64,000 bases of DNA from Comamonadaceae bacterium UBA2121 (lineage in GTDB: Bacteria > Pseudomonadota > Gammaproteobacteria > Burkholderiales > Burkholderiaceae_C): assembly GCA_002331385.1 (NCBI GenBank), contig DCYB01000005.1, positions 213,456 to 277,455 of the forward strand, written 5' to 3'. This document shows positions 17,911 through 28,386 of this stretch, one piece after another (the first letter of the stretch is position 1; every line of letters starts with the position of its first letter). The notes under the pieces were generated by a model that was not told where the DNA came from, ran no database searches, and was given only the letters and a program-made list of their open reading frames with translations. The position numbers were made by a program, and so were the translations under genes.

Positions 17911-18783
17911 TGGCCACTGGTGTAACGACCTACGTTTGTCTAAGTTTCGCGTCGGCGTGGTGCTAACGAAGAACGGCTGGACATGTGTAGCGTAATGCTT
18001 TGGCGGTTAACCTAGAACCTTCCTGAGGATCAAAATGGATGCCTTCACGGACTCACTGCCGAGGTTGCCCGTCACCTTGGACACTGTGCTTCATTCGGAC
18101 TTCTGGCTCTCCGCGACTATGAGGTGCAGTTACCAATGCGAGTTTCACAACGACAAGCCGCGTTGCGCTGACGCGAGGTACACGTAAGATCTTAGCTTGT
18201 TAGCCCACCAGCATCGCGATATGCGCGTGGGCGCTTTACCGTTTAGCCTTGGCCCGAGTGCGCAACGCGGGTTCGCAGGTCACCGCAAGCTCAGGTAGAG
18301 CAAGTGGTCAGTCAATAGCCGAGCTGGTGAAGCAGTGTAAGTAGTTCGCCGCAAAGCGGCCATCGGTTGGGCCAATCCGAGTGACCGCTCACGCTGAAAA
18401 CCAGCCCTCCCCAAAGTGACAGCAAAACTCAATCGCCGTGCTCACCACTTTCGCGCCATATCGCTTTCTGTCCCCGCAGCCAGAAGAATCATCCGCTCCG
18501 CTTATCGCCCCTTCTTTGGCATCCCCGACGAATGATGGCTGGTAATGCGCGATTGCGCACGGCCTCACTGGCAAGTGTAGCTGCAGCGGACCTTGACATT
18601 TGACCTCGGCGCAGGTTTTGGCGAAAGCGAAGGTGTAGAGGCCTGCATCCACAGAGGAGTTGCAGCCAATCCGGATAAAGCGCATGTCGGCTAGCGCACG
18701 TCAAAGGTTTCCGCGCCGCGTGCAAAGCGCAAGCGACACGCATAAGCATCAAAGCCAAGGGCAAGCACAGCCCCCCGAACCGC
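17911..18783. other. Long intergenic region right of the two-gene insertion
   Basis: No confident gene in about 870 bases. Both strands carry only short frames without recognisable motifs. Composition rises back towards the chromosomal value near 18.4 kb, so the right edge of the insertion probably lies here. No tRNA, inverted-repeat ends or integrase are visible. Confidence 0.5.
18035..18187 (+). CDS. Possible 50-residue cysteine-containing peptide
   Basis: A short frame with GAGGA six to seven bases before its ATG encodes 50 residues with a 'CSYQCEFHNDKPRC' segment, a C-x3-C-x8-C spacing that could bind metal or form disulfides. There is no homologue I recognise, and the frame is short enough to be chance. 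It lies in GC-poorer DNA after the membrane-protein gene. Confidence 0.2.
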   Translation: MDAFTDSLPRLPVTLDTVLHSDFWLSATMRCSYQCEFHNDKPRCADARYT

Positions 18784-20172
<1,389 letters not shown>

Positions 20173-20260
20173 GGTGGGGCTCCGGTCGATTGTTGTAAGC
20201 CACTCTAGCGGGAAACGGCGCAGCGCCGCAAATACCCACGCCGCGCGCGGGCACGAGTGG

Positions 20261-22567
20261 CTATGCGATGTCGACTTGCCACCACACCGGCAACAGTCGC
20301 CGCACCTCCGCACGCGCGAACCGGTCATCGATGAGGTGCACGACGCCCCGGTCCTGCGGCGTGCGGATCACGCGGCCCGCCGCCTGCACCACCTTCTGCA
20401 GGCCGGGATACAGATAGGTGAAGTCATAGCCAGCACCAAACAATTCCTGCATGCGCTTGCGAAGATGCTCATTGACAGGATTGAATTGCGGCAGTCCGAG
20501 CGTGGCGAGAAATGCGCCGATCAGCCGCTCGCCCGTCAGGTCGATGCCTTCTGCAAACGCGCCGCCCAGCACGGCAAAACCGATGCCTTGCGAGTCCTGC
20601 GTGAAGCGCGCCAGGAACGCGCGCTGCTCCTCCTCGCGCATGCCTCGCGCCTGTCGCCATTGCGTGATGTGCGGGTGCGCCAGCGCGAAGTGGTCGGCCA
20701 CCAGCTCCAGATACTCATAGCTGCTGAAGAACGCGAGGTAGTTGCCCGGCCGTTCGCCGAACTGCCGCGCCATCAGGTCGGCCACCGGTTGCGCCGATGC
20801 TGCGCGATGCGCATAGCGCGTGGAGATGCTGCGCGCCACGCGCACCTGCAATTGCTCCGCGCTGAAGGGCGATGCGATATCGACGACCACATGCTCCGGC
20901 GGCAGCCCTAATAACTGCGCGTAAAAATGTGCGGGCTGCAACGTGGCCGAGAACAGCACGACCGAGTGCGCCGCCGCCCAGCGCGATTGCAGGAAAGGCG
21001 CGGGCACGACGTTGCGGATGCTGATCACGGTGTCGGGCTGGCCGGCCCGCTGCGCGCTGCGGCGTTGCTGCAGATCCACGATGGAGTGCGCGTCCAGCGA
21101 CTCCATGAGCCGCAACAGTTGCAGCGCCTCCAACTGGTAGGTTTGCAGATCGGCGTCGACGCGATCGGGGTGGTCTGCAAAGTGTTCACCGATGACCTGC
21201 GTGGACTGACTGACTGCGGCGCTCCAGGCGGGTGGCAGGGCGTCGAACACGACATACGGCTCGGCAGCGTGCACCTTGTTGAGCGCGCTCCATGCGCGGC
21301 GCACCTGTGCCAGCGCTTTCTTGATGCGCGCAATCTCCGCCGCCGTTGCCGAATCGCGCGCCTGCCGGAGGGTCTCGGGCTGCAGCGCCGCGCTATACAT
21401 GCCGCGTGCCCGGTCCACGAGGTTGTGCGCCTCGTCCACCAGCAGCGCAACCTTCCAGTCATTGGCGGCAGTGAGGCTGTGCAACAGGCCACCAAAGTCG
21501 AAGTAGTAGTTGTAGTCGCCCACCACCATGTCGGCCCAGCGCGCCAGTTCCTGCGACAGGTAGTATGGGCAGATCTCGTGCGCCAGGGCCACGTCGCGCA
21601 CCCGACTCTGGTCCATCAACAGGTGCGCACCCGGCTCCAGCGCCTGCGCGCGCGCTGCTGCAAGCCGGTCATAAAAGCCACGCGCCAGCGGACACGAGTC
21701 TCCATGGCAGGCCTTGTCGGGGTGTTCGCACGCCTTGTCGCGCGCGACCAATTCCAGCACGCGCACCTGCGCCACTGGCGCACGCATGGCGTCCAGCGCG
21801 AGTTGTCTGCCCGACGTCTTGGCCGCGAGATAGAACACCTTGTCGATGCCGCGCGCAGGCAGGGCCTTGAGTGTGGGAAACAGCGTGCCCATGGTCTTGC
21901 CGATGCCGGTGGGCGCCTGCGCAAGCAGCACCCGCTTTTGCATCGCGGCGCGGTACACGTTTTCCGCCAGATCGCGCTGGCCCGAGCGGAATGCGCCATA
22001 CGGAAACGCCCACGCCTGCAGCGCCGCATCCCGCGCCAGCCGATGCGCGGCTTCCTTGCGCGCCCAGTCGATGAAGCGCGCACATTGCGTCTCGAAGAAC
22101 GTGCGCAGATCGGCGGCGCTCCAGTGCTCGGTGAACACGGTTTCGCGTTCGCTGTCGATGTCGAAATAGACCAGCGCGATGTCCAGCGCGGCGAAACCCC
22201 GCGCCTCGCACATCAGCCAGCCATACACGCGCGCCTGCGCCCAGTGCAATGCGCGCTGCGCGGGCGGCTGGCGGTCGAGGCGGCCCTTGTGCGTCTTGAT
22301 CTCTTCCAGTCGCGGGATGCTCGCGTCAAAGCCATCCGCCCGACCGCGCACCTGAAGCTCCTGGAAGCGGCTGCACAACGCTATCTCGGTTTCGTAGTGC
22401 TGCGCCGGGCGTTTTGCCGTCACCTTGCCGTGGCCCGCGATGCCTTCCTGCGACGTGGGCGCAGGCGTGAAGCGCACATCCAGGTCGCCCGCCTTGGCCG
22501 TGAATGCGCACAACTCGCGCACGGCAATGGTGTAGGCGGCCGGGCCGAGGGGTTCAGTGCGGCCCAT
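20261..22567 (-). CDS. DinG/XPD-like iron-sulfur DNA helicase
   Basis: 768 residues from the ATG at 22567, which overlaps the end of the upstream nuclease-like gene; the family normally starts shortly before 'IAVRELCAFTAKAGDLD'. Walker A 'APTGIGKTMGTLFP' is near residue 210. A cysteine cluster 'CEHPDKACHGDSC' with a further Cys in 'EICPYYLSQ' gives the 4Fe-4S ligands. 'VDEAHNLVDRARGMYSA' is the DEAH box near residue 400, and 'GGAFAEGIDLTGERL' near residue 685 is motif V/VI. This superfamily-2 helicase unwinds DNA 5' to 3'. The operon lies behind a LexA-like box, which fits a damage-response role. Confidence 0.9.
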   Translation of the reverse strand: MGRTEPLGPAAYTIAVRELCAFTAKAGDLDVRFTPAPTSQEGIAGHGKVTAKRPAQHYETEIALCSRFQELQVRGRADGFDASIPRLEEIKTHKGRLDRQPPAQRALHWAQARVYGWLMCEARGFAALDIALVYFDIDSERETVFTEHWSAADLRTFFETQCARFIDWARKEAAHRLARDAALQAWAFPYGAFRSGQRDLAENVYRAAMQKRVLLAQAPTGIGKTMGTLFPTLKALPARGIDKVFYLAAKTSGRQLALDAMRAPVAQVRVLELVARDKACEHPDKACHGDSCPLARGFYDRLAAARAQALEPGAHLLMDQSRVRDVALAHEICPYYLSQELARWADMVVGDYNYYFDFGGLLHSLTAANDWKVALLVDEAHNLVDRARGMYSAALQPETLRQARDSATAAEIARIKKALAQVRRAWSALNKVHAAEPYVVFDALPPAWSAAVSQSTQVIGEHFADHPDRVDADLQTYQLEALQLLRLMESLDAHSIVDLQQRRSAQRAGQPDTVISIRNVVPAPFLQSRWAAAHSVVLFSATLQPAHFYAQLLGLPPEHVVVDIASPFSAEQLQVRVARSISTRYAHRAASAQPVADLMARQFGERPGNYLAFFSSYEYLELVADHFALAHPHITQWRQARGMREEEQRAFLARFTQDSQGIGFAVLGGAFAEGIDLTGERLIGAFLATLGLPQFNPVNEHLRKRMQELFGAGYDFTYLYPGLQKVVQAAGRVIRTPQDRGVVHLIDDRFARAEVRRLLPVWWQVDIA

Positions 22568-23393
22568 CGGCACCGGACTCGCCCAGCTGCGACTGTGCAT
22601 GGCGCAGCTCGTCATCCACGGTCAACGGCGTGGCCTTGCACAGCGCCATCCACACGGCGAACGGCAAGGCGCAACTGGCATGCCGCGCCGCGCGCAGCAA
22701 CTCGAAGCGCGGCGCGCCATCGACGTCGCCATGCATGACCCAGACGCCGTACTCTTCGGGCAATTCTTCGGGCTCGGCGATGCCTGCGGGAAAGACGTAA
22801 TAGCACTCCTCGCTGAGCCAGCGATACGCATGGCGCTTGGCTTCGTGGCGCAGGTCGGAGAGCAGATCAGCGCGGCTCGCCTTCACCTCGTGCACCATGG
22901 GCTGCAAATAGGTCGGCACCGATGTATTGCGTACAGAAAACAGATCGGGCCGCGCCACGCGCCAGATGCGTCGCGCACGCTGCGCAGTCGGTTGCGAGGT
23001 GGATTCATCCGCCCAGAACAGGTCCTGCGGCGCAACAACGGGCGGCGCGGAAGGTGCTTGCGCCGCATCGGGCACGGCATCCAGTGCCGCACGCAAGGCC
23101 AGCTCGCGCCAGACAATGCGCCCAGCGGGCAGCAATTGCTGCTGTGCAAAACGGTGCTCGATGCGGTCGTGCAAGGACGCCGAGCGCACCCCTAGTTGCC
23201 GCGCCTGCGCCAGTTGTGCGATGGCGGATTCCGTCACGCGCAGCAGTTCATGCCCTTCGGCGGACACATGGCGCTCCACGAGGTGCGCGGCCAGCAATTC
23301 GATCTCCACCGCGTCCTGGCACGGCCAGCCCGCAGAGCGCCAAATCTGCATCAGGCGCGTGCGGTGGTGGCGGGAAAGCGGTGAAGTGGGCAT
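22554..23393 (-). CDS. Putative PD-(D/E)XK nuclease-like protein paired with helicase
   Basis: 279 residues from the ATG at 23393; an earlier in-frame GTG (23414) lies inside the operator/promoter and is rejected. The N-terminal third is helical and looks like a winged-helix. Around residue 160 the segment 'RPDLFSVRN ... MVHEVKASRADLLSDL' gives a D-x(n)-E-x-K arrangement, and 'RLSEECYYVFPAG' follows, as in PD-(D/E)XK nucleases. It overlaps the helicase start by 14 bases, so the two products are probably made together. The nuclease call rests on motif reading only. Confidence 0.6.
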   Translation of the reverse strand: MPTSPLSRHHRTRLMQIWRSAGWPCQDAVEIELLAAHLVERHVSAEGHELLRVTESAIAQLAQARQLGVRSASLHDRIEHRFAQQQLLPAGRIVWRELALRAALDAVPDAAQAPSAPPVVAPQDLFWADESTSQPTAQRARRIWRVARPDLFSVRNTSVPTYLQPMVHEVKASRADLLSDLRHEAKRHAYRWLSEECYYVFPAGIAEPEELPEEYGVWVMHGDVDGAPRFELLRAARHASCALPFAVWMALCKATPLTVDDELRHAQSQLGESGADGPH

Positions 23394-23413
23394 CGGTGAC
23401 TTGACTTGAAACA

Positions 23414-23449
23414 CTGATTATAAAAACAGTGTTCAACAAGGCAAGCGAT
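23414..23449 (-). promoter_or_regulatory. Promoter with LexA-like (SOS) operator for nuclease-helicase operon
   Basis: The inverted repeat AACACTG-N10-CAGTGTT (23410-23433) contains CTG-N10-CAG, the core of a proteobacterial LexA box, with an AT-rich centre. On the minus strand its centre contains TATAAT, a perfect -10, with TTGCCT sixteen bases upstream as -35. A repressor here would block RNA polymerase directly. Confidence 0.65.
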
Positions 23450-23455
23450 CGCCCG

Positions 23456-23479
23456 AAAAAGTCCCCGTGGCCGGGGACG
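23456..23479 (-). terminator. Intrinsic terminator of secreted-protein gene
   Basis: The stem GTCCCC / GGGGAC around a GC loop is followed on the minus strand by a run of Ts, just after the stop at 23486. Confidence 0.75.
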
Positions 23480-23485
23480 AACGCA

Positions 23486-24340
23486 TCAATCGTTCAGGGT
23501 GGACGCCTTGAGCGCTTCGAATTCGCTGCGGAGATTGAGCGCGTCGGCCTCCGACAATTCTTGCGCTTCTGAATGCTTGTGCAAGACGCCTGTCCCGATG
23601 TCCTTCGAATTTGTAAGGCGGCGCATCACGGCCAATGCGGTTGGCTGGCCCGAGGGCGACAGCAGCAATCCTTCCCCTTCATTCACGCTGTAGACCATCT
23701 GGTAGGCCCGGTCCAACTTCCCCGAGGAGTTCACACGAATGCACAGCACGGAGCCAGCCAGCGCACCCTTGGTCTGGTGTTCGCAGCCGACACGGCCATT
23801 GCTGGACACTACCAATCCATTGCCGCCGTCGGTGGCGCCGATGTTCTGCTCCAGACGGAAGAAGTCTGCGGACGGAGTGACTGTATCCAGCGGACTGAAA
23901 AGCCAGACGCCCTTCAGTCCGTCCGGGCCTGCCGGATAGGCAAAACTGAAGCGTGAAATCTCTTTTTCTGCTTCGCCCGGAAAGGTGATGAACCCCTGCG
24001 TGCCCGACACGAAGCGCATTTTCACGGTGCCCGCGTTGCCGGCTTCCTGCCCATTGCGCTCGCCGCTGCCAAAGAAGCGGCCATTGCGGTATTGCATCAG
24101 CGGGCCGGCGTACTGGTTGTTGGTCAGCGCGCCTGCGGTCAGGTAGAAGGTCGGGCTGCCGCTGGATTCGTAGCCATACATCTGCATCACCAGCGTGGAG
24201 TTCTGCACATCCAGCCCGAATCCGCGACCCGGCTGGCCGTTGTTCTCTGCCGTGATGACCCACGTGCCTGCCTGCGGCGCGAACGCCTGCGTTGCCGAGG
24301 CCCCTACCAACATGCCGATAGCCAGCAATTTCTTCATCAT
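23486..24340 (-). CDS. Secreted protein of unknown function
   Basis: 284 residues from the ATG at 24340 (GGAG six bases upstream). A Sec signal 'MMKKLLAIGMLVGASATQAFA' precedes a Gly/Ser/Asn-rich, beta-strand-rich region beginning 'PQAGTWVITAENNGQPGRGF', which looks like an outer or periplasmic beta-rich domain. The C-terminal 40 residues are acidic and helical. I do not recognise the family. It is a single-gene unit with an AT-rich upstream region and its own terminator. Confidence 0.7.
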   Translation of the reverse strand: MMKKLLAIGMLVGASATQAFAPQAGTWVITAENNGQPGRGFGLDVQNSTLVMQMYGYESSGSPTFYLTAGALTNNQYAGPLMQYRNGRFFGSGERNGQEAGNAGTVKMRFVSGTQGFITFPGEAEKEISRFSFAYPAGPDGLKGVWLFSPLDTVTPSADFFRLEQNIGATDGGNGLVVSSNGRVGCEHQTKGALAGSVLCIRVNSSGKLDRAYQMVYSVNEGEGLLLSPSGQPTALAVMRRLTNSKDIGTGVLHKHSEAQELSEADALNLRSEFEALKASTLND

Positions 24341-24450
24341 TTTTATCTCCCGTGTTGTGACATTTGAATTGGCTTCGTGACTGCAAATAAACACATTTAT
24401 TTACACATCAATATCTATTACAACACGTAATTAATCACCAAAACATTCGA

Positions 24451-24476
24451 TTTCACTCGCCGTTGCGGCGGTGAAA
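24451..24476 (-). terminator. Possible recQ 3' hairpin
   Basis: TTTCAC-T-CGCCG / CGGCG-GTGAAA forms an 11-bp stem with one bulge and a three-base loop downstream of the recQ stop on the minus strand. The T-run after it is weak, so its role as terminator is uncertain. Confidence 0.4.
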
Positions 24477-24518
24477 ATGCACTGGATGGCTTGGCAAACG
24501 GGAGATCGACTCGGTGCC

Positions 24519-26420
24519 TCAGGATCCGCTCATGTTGGTGCTCACTCTCAGCACCTCGGCGCCATAGGCTTCGAGCTTTTTGGCGCCCATGCCGGAGATA
24601 CCTTGCAGGTCCTCTAACGACTGCGGATTGCGCTCGGCGATGGCGGCCAGCGTTGCATCGTGAAAGATCACGTAGGCGGGCAGGTTGTGCTCTCGCGCAA
24701 CTTCGGCACGCCAGGCCTTGAGGTTGATGAAGCGCACCTGCCCATCCGGATTGAGGTCTGCCGCTGCGGCCGACGTCTTGGCAATGCGCTGTTTGCGCGT
24801 GCGCTTGGCGGGCGCCTGCGCCATCGCCTCGCGCAGCAACACAGATTGCTCGCCGCGCAATACCGGGCGCGAGCCGTGAGTGAGGCTCAGCGTGTCAAAG
24901 CTGTGGCCGTTGTCCAATTGCACCTTCTGCAATCCGACAGCTCCGGTGGCGAGCAATTGGCGCAACACACCGCGCAGTTGCGGCTCGGAGTAGTCATTGC
25001 CAAGGCCGAAGGTGGACAGCTTCTCGTGCCCGAACTGGCGCACCTTGTCGGTGTCCTTGCCACGCACGATGTCCATGATGTGCCCGGTGCCGAACGTGAT
25101 GCCGCTGGCCTCGTGCACGCGGTAGATGGTGGAGAGCAGCTTGCGCGCGGCGTCCGTGCCGTCCCACACCTCAGGCGGATGCAGGCAGTTGTCGCAATTG
25201 CCGCACGGCTCGGAATGCTCGCCGAAGTACGACAGCAGCCGCACGCGTCGACAGTCCGTGGCCTCGGCCAGCGCCAGCAAGGCATCGAGCTTGCCGCGCA
25301 TGACATGTTTGAATTCTTCGGTGGCCGGACTCTCGTCGATCATCCGGCGCTGGTTCACCACGTCGTTCAGGCCATAGACCATCCACGCGTCGGCGGGCAG
25401 TCCGTCGCGGCCCGCGCGGCCGGTTTCCTGATAGTAGCCCTCGATGTTCTTGGGCATGTCCACGTGGGCCACAAAGCGCACATCCGGCTTGTCGATGCCC
25501 ATGCCAAAGGCGATCGTGGCCGTCATCACGATGCCGTCTTCGCGCAGGAAGCGGTCCTGATGCTGCTGGCGCACCTCGGGCGGAAGCCCGGCGTGATACG
25601 GCAATGCCGTGATGCCAGCGTTCACCAGCGCGTCCGCCAGTTCTTCCACGCGGCGACGCGACTGGCAATACACCACGCCCGCATCGCCCAGATGTTCGCG
25701 CTCGATGAACTTGAGCAACTGGGCAAGCGGCTCTTTTTTCTCGACGATGGTGTAGCGGATGTTCGGCCGGTCGAAGCTGCTCACGAACTGGCGCGCGTCG
25801 TGCAACTGCAATCCGTCCACGATGTCCTTGCGCGTGAGGTCGTCCGCCGTCGCCGTGAGGGCGATGCGCGGCACGCCCGGATAGCGCTCATGCAGCACCG
25901 ACAGCAGCCGGTATTCAGGGCGGAAATCGTGGCCCCACTGGCTCACGCAGTGCGCCTCGTCGATGGCAAACAGCCCCAGTTGCCCGCGCTGATACAGCCC
26001 ATCGAGCAGCGCCAGAAAGCGATCCGTCGTGACCCGCTCCGGCGCCGCATACAGCAGCGTGATCTCGCCACGCGCAACGCGGTTTTCCACATCCAGCGTG
26101 GCGGGCCAGTCGAGCGTGGAGTTCAGAAACGCAGCGTCCACCCCCGCCTCGTGCAGCGCACCGACCTGATCGTGCATCAGCGCAATCAGCGGCGACACCA
26201 CCACGGCCACGCCTTGCCCTGCATCGCGCCGCACGATGGCCGGCACCTGGTAGCACAGCGACTTGCCGCCGCCGGTAGGCATGAGCACCAGCGCGTCCCC
26301 ACCCGCAATCACATGCTCGATGATGTCCTGCTGAGAGCCACGGAATTGCTCGTAGCCAAAAACATCATTCAGGACAAACTGCGCGGGAGACAAACTGGGA
26401 TTCTTTCTGTTCGATAGCAT
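24519..26420 (-). CDS. recQ: ATP-dependent DNA helicase RecQ
   Basis: 633 residues from the ATG at 26420 (GAGGGT upstream). Walker A 'TGGGKSLCYQVPA' is near residue 45 and 'DEAHCVSQWGHDFRPEY' near residue 140. The four-cysteine zinc site is C-x16-C-x2-C-x2-C ending 'CGNCDNC' near residue 375. An RQC winged helix follows, and a C-terminal HRDC domain ('FHDATLAAIAERNPQSL ... GISGMGAKK') is near residues 555-600. RecQ unwinds DNA 3' to 5' in recombination and replication-fork repair. The domain order and length match the E. coli protein. Confidence 0.96.
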   Translation of the reverse strand: MLSNRKNPSLSPAQFVLNDVFGYEQFRGSQQDIIEHVIAGGDALVLMPTGGGKSLCYQVPAIVRRDAGQGVAVVVSPLIALMHDQVGALHEAGVDAAFLNSTLDWPATLDVENRVARGEITLLYAAPERVTTDRFLALLDGLYQRGQLGLFAIDEAHCVSQWGHDFRPEYRLLSVLHERYPGVPRIALTATADDLTRKDIVDGLQLHDARQFVSSFDRPNIRYTIVEKKEPLAQLLKFIEREHLGDAGVVYCQSRRRVEELADALVNAGITALPYHAGLPPEVRQQHQDRFLREDGIVMTATIAFGMGIDKPDVRFVAHVDMPKNIEGYYQETGRAGRDGLPADAWMVYGLNDVVNQRRMIDESPATEEFKHVMRGKLDALLALAEATDCRRVRLLSYFGEHSEPCGNCDNCLHPPEVWDGTDAARKLLSTIYRVHEASGITFGTGHIMDIVRGKDTDKVRQFGHEKLSTFGLGNDYSEPQLRGVLRQLLATGAVGLQKVQLDNGHSFDTLSLTHGSRPVLRGEQSVLLREAMAQAPAKRTRKQRIAKTSAAAADLNPDGQVRFINLKAWRAEVAREHNLPAYVIFHDATLAAIAERNPQSLEDLQGISGMGAKKLEAYGAEVLRVSTNMSGS

Positions 26421-26515
26421 GCGACCCTCATTTTCGTGACGAGCCTGCGCGTGCAACGGGGCGGGCGAAACGTCTGCGCGCCATGATGGCGCGACGCTCG
26501 CAACCCTCTATTGTG

Positions 26516-27415
26516 CTACTTCGGCGCAGAGGGCTTTGGCGACAGCTCCAATGCCAACAAATTGCGCAGTGCCGGGTTGCGATTGCTTTTCAACCACGCC
26601 ATGCCATGCTCCACCTGCGGGGCGTTAGCCCCTAGCGACTTGAATACCACGCCGCCAAGATGCTCCATTTCCTGCAATTCGCGCGGAATGACCGACACCC
26701 CGGTCCCCGCAGCGATATGGCAGATCAGCACCTGCGAAGTTTCACTCTCGTGCACCACATGCGGCGTGAACCCGGCCGCGCTGCAGGCCGCGTCCATGGC
26801 GTCGCGCAAGTGAAAGCCCTGATTCGACGGATAGCCCACAAAGGGCTCCTGCGCGAGGTCCGCCAGCGCAACAGAGGGCAGACCGGCCATGGGATGGCTG
26901 GCGGCCAGCGCCAGAACGAACGCGCTGCTGGCGAAACTGCGCGTGTCAATCTGCGCATCGTGCAGCGGCAAAAAGCACAGCGCCACGTCGAGTTGTCCGT
27001 CCAGCAAGCGCGAGCGCAACAAGCCTGTGGGGTGCGGGCCCTGAATGTCCAGTTGCACGTCGGGATAGTGCTGCCGGAACCCCAGCACGACGCGGGGCAG
27101 CAGTTGATGGCTGGCCCGCCCGGTGTAACCGATGCGGAGCACGCCGATCTCGCCGCGCTCCGCCTGACGACACGCCTCCACGGCCTGATCGAGTTGCAGG
27201 AACAGCGACTGCACCCGCTCCAGAAACGTCTCGCCGGCCTGCGTCAAGTGCACGCTGCGCGTGCAGCGCTCGAACAGCTTCACGCCCAATTCGTCTTCCA
27301 GCTCGCGGATGCGCTGACTCAACGGCGGCTGGGCCATATGCAAACGCTGCGCCGCGCGCGTAAAGCTGCGCTCCTGGGCCACGGCCAGAAAGCCTCGCAA
27401 ATGACGCAATTCCAT
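26516..27415 (-). CDS. LysR-family transcriptional regulator
   Basis: 299 residues. The N-terminal winged helix 'MELRHLRGFLAVAQERSFTRAAQRL' with 'PPLSQRIRELEDELG' is typical LysR. The effector domain starts around residue 90 ('IGVLRIGYTGRASHQLLPRV'), a BenM/CatM-like pattern. It is divergent from the SDR-fahA-Bug operon across 123 bases of AT-rich DNA, so it probably controls that operon and itself. The effector is likely an intermediate of the pathway. Confidence 0.9.
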   Translation of the reverse strand: MELRHLRGFLAVAQERSFTRAAQRLHMAQPPLSQRIRELEDELGVKLFERCTRSVHLTQAGETFLERVQSLFLQLDQAVEACRQAERGEIGVLRIGYTGRASHQLLPRVVLGFRQHYPDVQLDIQGPHPTGLLRSRLLDGQLDVALCFLPLHDAQIDTRSFASSAFVLALAASHPMAGLPSVALADLAQEPFVGYPSNQGFHLRDAMDAACSAAGFTPHVVHESETSQVLICHIAAGTGVSVIPRELQEMEHLGGVVFKSLGANAPQVEHGMAWLKSNRNPALRNLLALELSPKPSAPK

Positions 27416-27538
27416 GACGCAACACCTCCGATTCAGACGCTACAAATATAAATCAGCGCCGAATTCAGTATTAGACATATCAGTTTGCGCCTCCTACGAT
27501 GCCCCTCATCAGAGACGACGAGTTTTGGAGCAGGCAAC

Positions 27539-28327
27539 GTGAGCAATTTGAAGAACCGGGTGGCATTGGTAACCGGGGCGACCTCGGGCATCGGACTGGC
27601 CATCGCCGACCGGCTGGCACGCGACGGCGCCCATGTCGTGCTGAACGGCATCGTGGACGACGCCGAAGGCCAGGCCATTGCGAATGACATCGCCGCCCAG
27701 CACGGCGTGCAGGCACGCTATGCGCGCGCCGATTTGCGCCTGCCGGAACAGATCGAGCAGATGATCCGGGCCGTGGAAGCGGACTACGGCGCCATCGGCA
27801 TCCTGGTCAACAACGCAGGCATGCAGCACGTGAGCCCCATCGAGGACTTTCCAGTCTCCATCTGGAACGACATGCTGGCCGTGAACCTCTCTGCCAGCTT
27901 TCACACCATCCGGCTCGCCCTGCCTGCGATGCGCAAGAACGGCTGGGGCCGCATCATCAACATGGCGTCGATCAGCGGCTTGCGTGGGCGCGCGGGCAAG
28001 GTGGCCTACAACGCCACCAAGCACGGACTGATCGGCCTGACCAAAAGCGTGGCGCTGGAAACGGCCACCACCGACATCACCTGCAACGCCATCTGCCCGG
28101 GCTGGGCGCTCACCGCACTGGTGCAAAAGCAGGTCGATGCGCTCGCAGCGCGTGAATCGCTGGACAACGACGCCGCGACGCGCCAGCTTCTTGGCCTGCG
28201 TCAGCCTTCGGGGCGCTTCGTGAAGATCGGGCAGTTGGCGGCGATGGCCGCGTTCCTCTGCTCGGACGATGCCCAGGAAGTGCGTGGCGCCGCATGGACC
28301 ATGGACGGCGCAACCACGGCCGCATGA
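27539..28327 (+). CDS. 3-hydroxybutyrate dehydrogenase-like SDR
   Basis: 262 residues from the GTG at 27539 with GGAG upstream. 'GATSGIGLAIADRLA' near residue 13 is the NAD-binding Gly motif, 'NNAG' near residue 95 and 'YNATKHGLIGLTK' near residue 160 give the catalytic Tyr and Lys. 'CNAICPGWALTALVQKQ' near residue 190 is the hallmark of 3-hydroxybutyrate dehydrogenases. It would interconvert 3-hydroxybutyrate and acetoacetate, and acetoacetate is a product of the next gene's enzyme, fumarylacetoacetase. It is the first gene of the operon. Confidence 0.83.
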   Translation: MSNLKNRVALVTGATSGIGLAIADRLARDGAHVVLNGIVDDAEGQAIANDIAAQHGVQARYARADLRLPEQIEQMIRAVEADYGAIGILVNNAGMQHVSPIEDFPVSIWNDMLAVNLSASFHTIRLALPAMRKNGWGRIINMASISGLRGRAGKVAYNATKHGLIGLTKSVALETATTDITCNAICPGWALTALVQKQVDALAARESLDNDAATRQLLGLRQPSGRFVKIGQLAAMAAFLCSDDAQEVRGAAWTMDGATTAA

Positions 28328-28386
28328 GCGGCAACCTGCTTCCCTGAATTTTCCCGGCACCTGGCCGAAGCAACTTTCCAGACACC

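Noticed and set aside
20927..22738. 603-codon open frame opposite the helicase
   Set aside because: Arg/His-rich antisense shadow typical of GC-rich DNA.
23412..23414. GTG as start of the nuclease-like gene
   Set aside because: It lies inside the LexA-like box and next to the -10 element, so it would not be in the mRNA with a leader; the ATG at 23393 is preferred.
24660..26417. 585-codon open frame opposite recQ
   Set aside because: Antisense shadow of RecQ, whose motifs are all present on the other strand.
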